Positions 63,707 to 64,000 of a stretch of 64,000 nucleotides of DNA are shown one piece after another. This stretch comes from Breviolum minutum Mf 1.05b.01 (Eukaryota; Sar; Dinophyceae; Suessiales; Symbiodiniaceae). Each line of letters starts with the position of its first letter. Position 1 is the stretch's first letter. The translations under genes and the position numbers were made by a program. The notes beneath the pieces are model-generated. The model made no database searches, was not told the origin of the DNA, and was given only the letters and a program-made list of their open reading frames with translations. The stretch is taken from contig DF239408.1 in assembly GCA_000507305.1 (NCBI GenBank), forward strand, positions 124,001 through 188,000. The letters run 5' to 3'.

Positions 63707-64000
63707 GTCTTGAGTAGTAGCTTTAACAAAAAAAAGGACAGGAGATGAGGCACACCCCAATGTAAATGTAGACCCCCCCTAAAACATAGTGTTTATAGCT
63801 GTGAGATTGAATATTTGAGTTGAAAACCCTAACTAAGCCAACATCTATTTTTGGGGCGGAATGGTATTTCCCACATGATGCAGTTTCATGTCATTTGATT
63901 TGGATTTTTGAACGTTGAACTTGGTTGAAATTGGCGAATTCGTTCCAATCGATCAGATATTCAGGAAAAGAATCATCGCACAAAATGGACTGGAAACTTC

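Overview
The window looks like nuclear DNA of a eukaryotic microbe, most likely a dinoflagellate (Suessiales/Symbiodiniaceae-like). The organism call is inference. It rests on three things seen in the sequence: a kinase gene split into many tiny exons (27-112 nt) over tens of kb; nearly every deduced 3' splice site reading AG|G; and about a third of the 5' splice sites being GC rather than GT. Multi-copy LAGLIDADG-type ORFs, which I recall from dinoflagellate genomes, fit this. Intron-free reading frames are almost absent, so most long open frames in the window are noise or repeats.

Backbone: one plus-strand gene for a TKL/Raf-like protein kinase. I rebuilt it exon by exon from family motifs, with splice phases that agree at every join from about 18.0 kb to 51.4 kb. 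The order is a Cys-containing N-terminal region (18041-18106, 19355-19435, 20391-20437, 25562-25602), a complete kinase domain (29072-48968) and a C-terminal tail (50664-50711, 51297-51362). Further plus-strand coding-like exons lie upstream (about 0.8-17.2 kb). They may be the 5' part of the same gene or a neighbour; their phases do not all chain.

Introns: they carry most of the sequence and hold very many short inverted-repeat elements (MITE-like) from at least eight families. Three larger units sit inside kinase introns: a tandem duplication of a 2.0-2.7 kb unit carrying a LAGLIDADG homing-endonuclease-like ORF (20.6-25.3 kb; copy 2 intact at 424 codons, copy 1 decayed), an unrecognised 216-codon ORF (32.3-32.9 kb), and a decayed coding region (46.6-47.2 kb). 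Several MITE ends lie at or within a few bases of deduced splice sites, which suggests introner-like behaviour.

Right end (55-64 kb): a GH18 chitinase-type exon (60082-60223), a 483-nt coding exon of unknown function (60897-61379), a weak diacylglycerol-kinase-like exon (63642-63706) and a probable minus-strand exon (54812-54987). There are three runs of N (1, 455 and 5 bases). I saw no rRNA, tRNA, CRISPR array or bacterial-type gene. All exon calls come from reading the sequence by eye; RNA evidence was not available.
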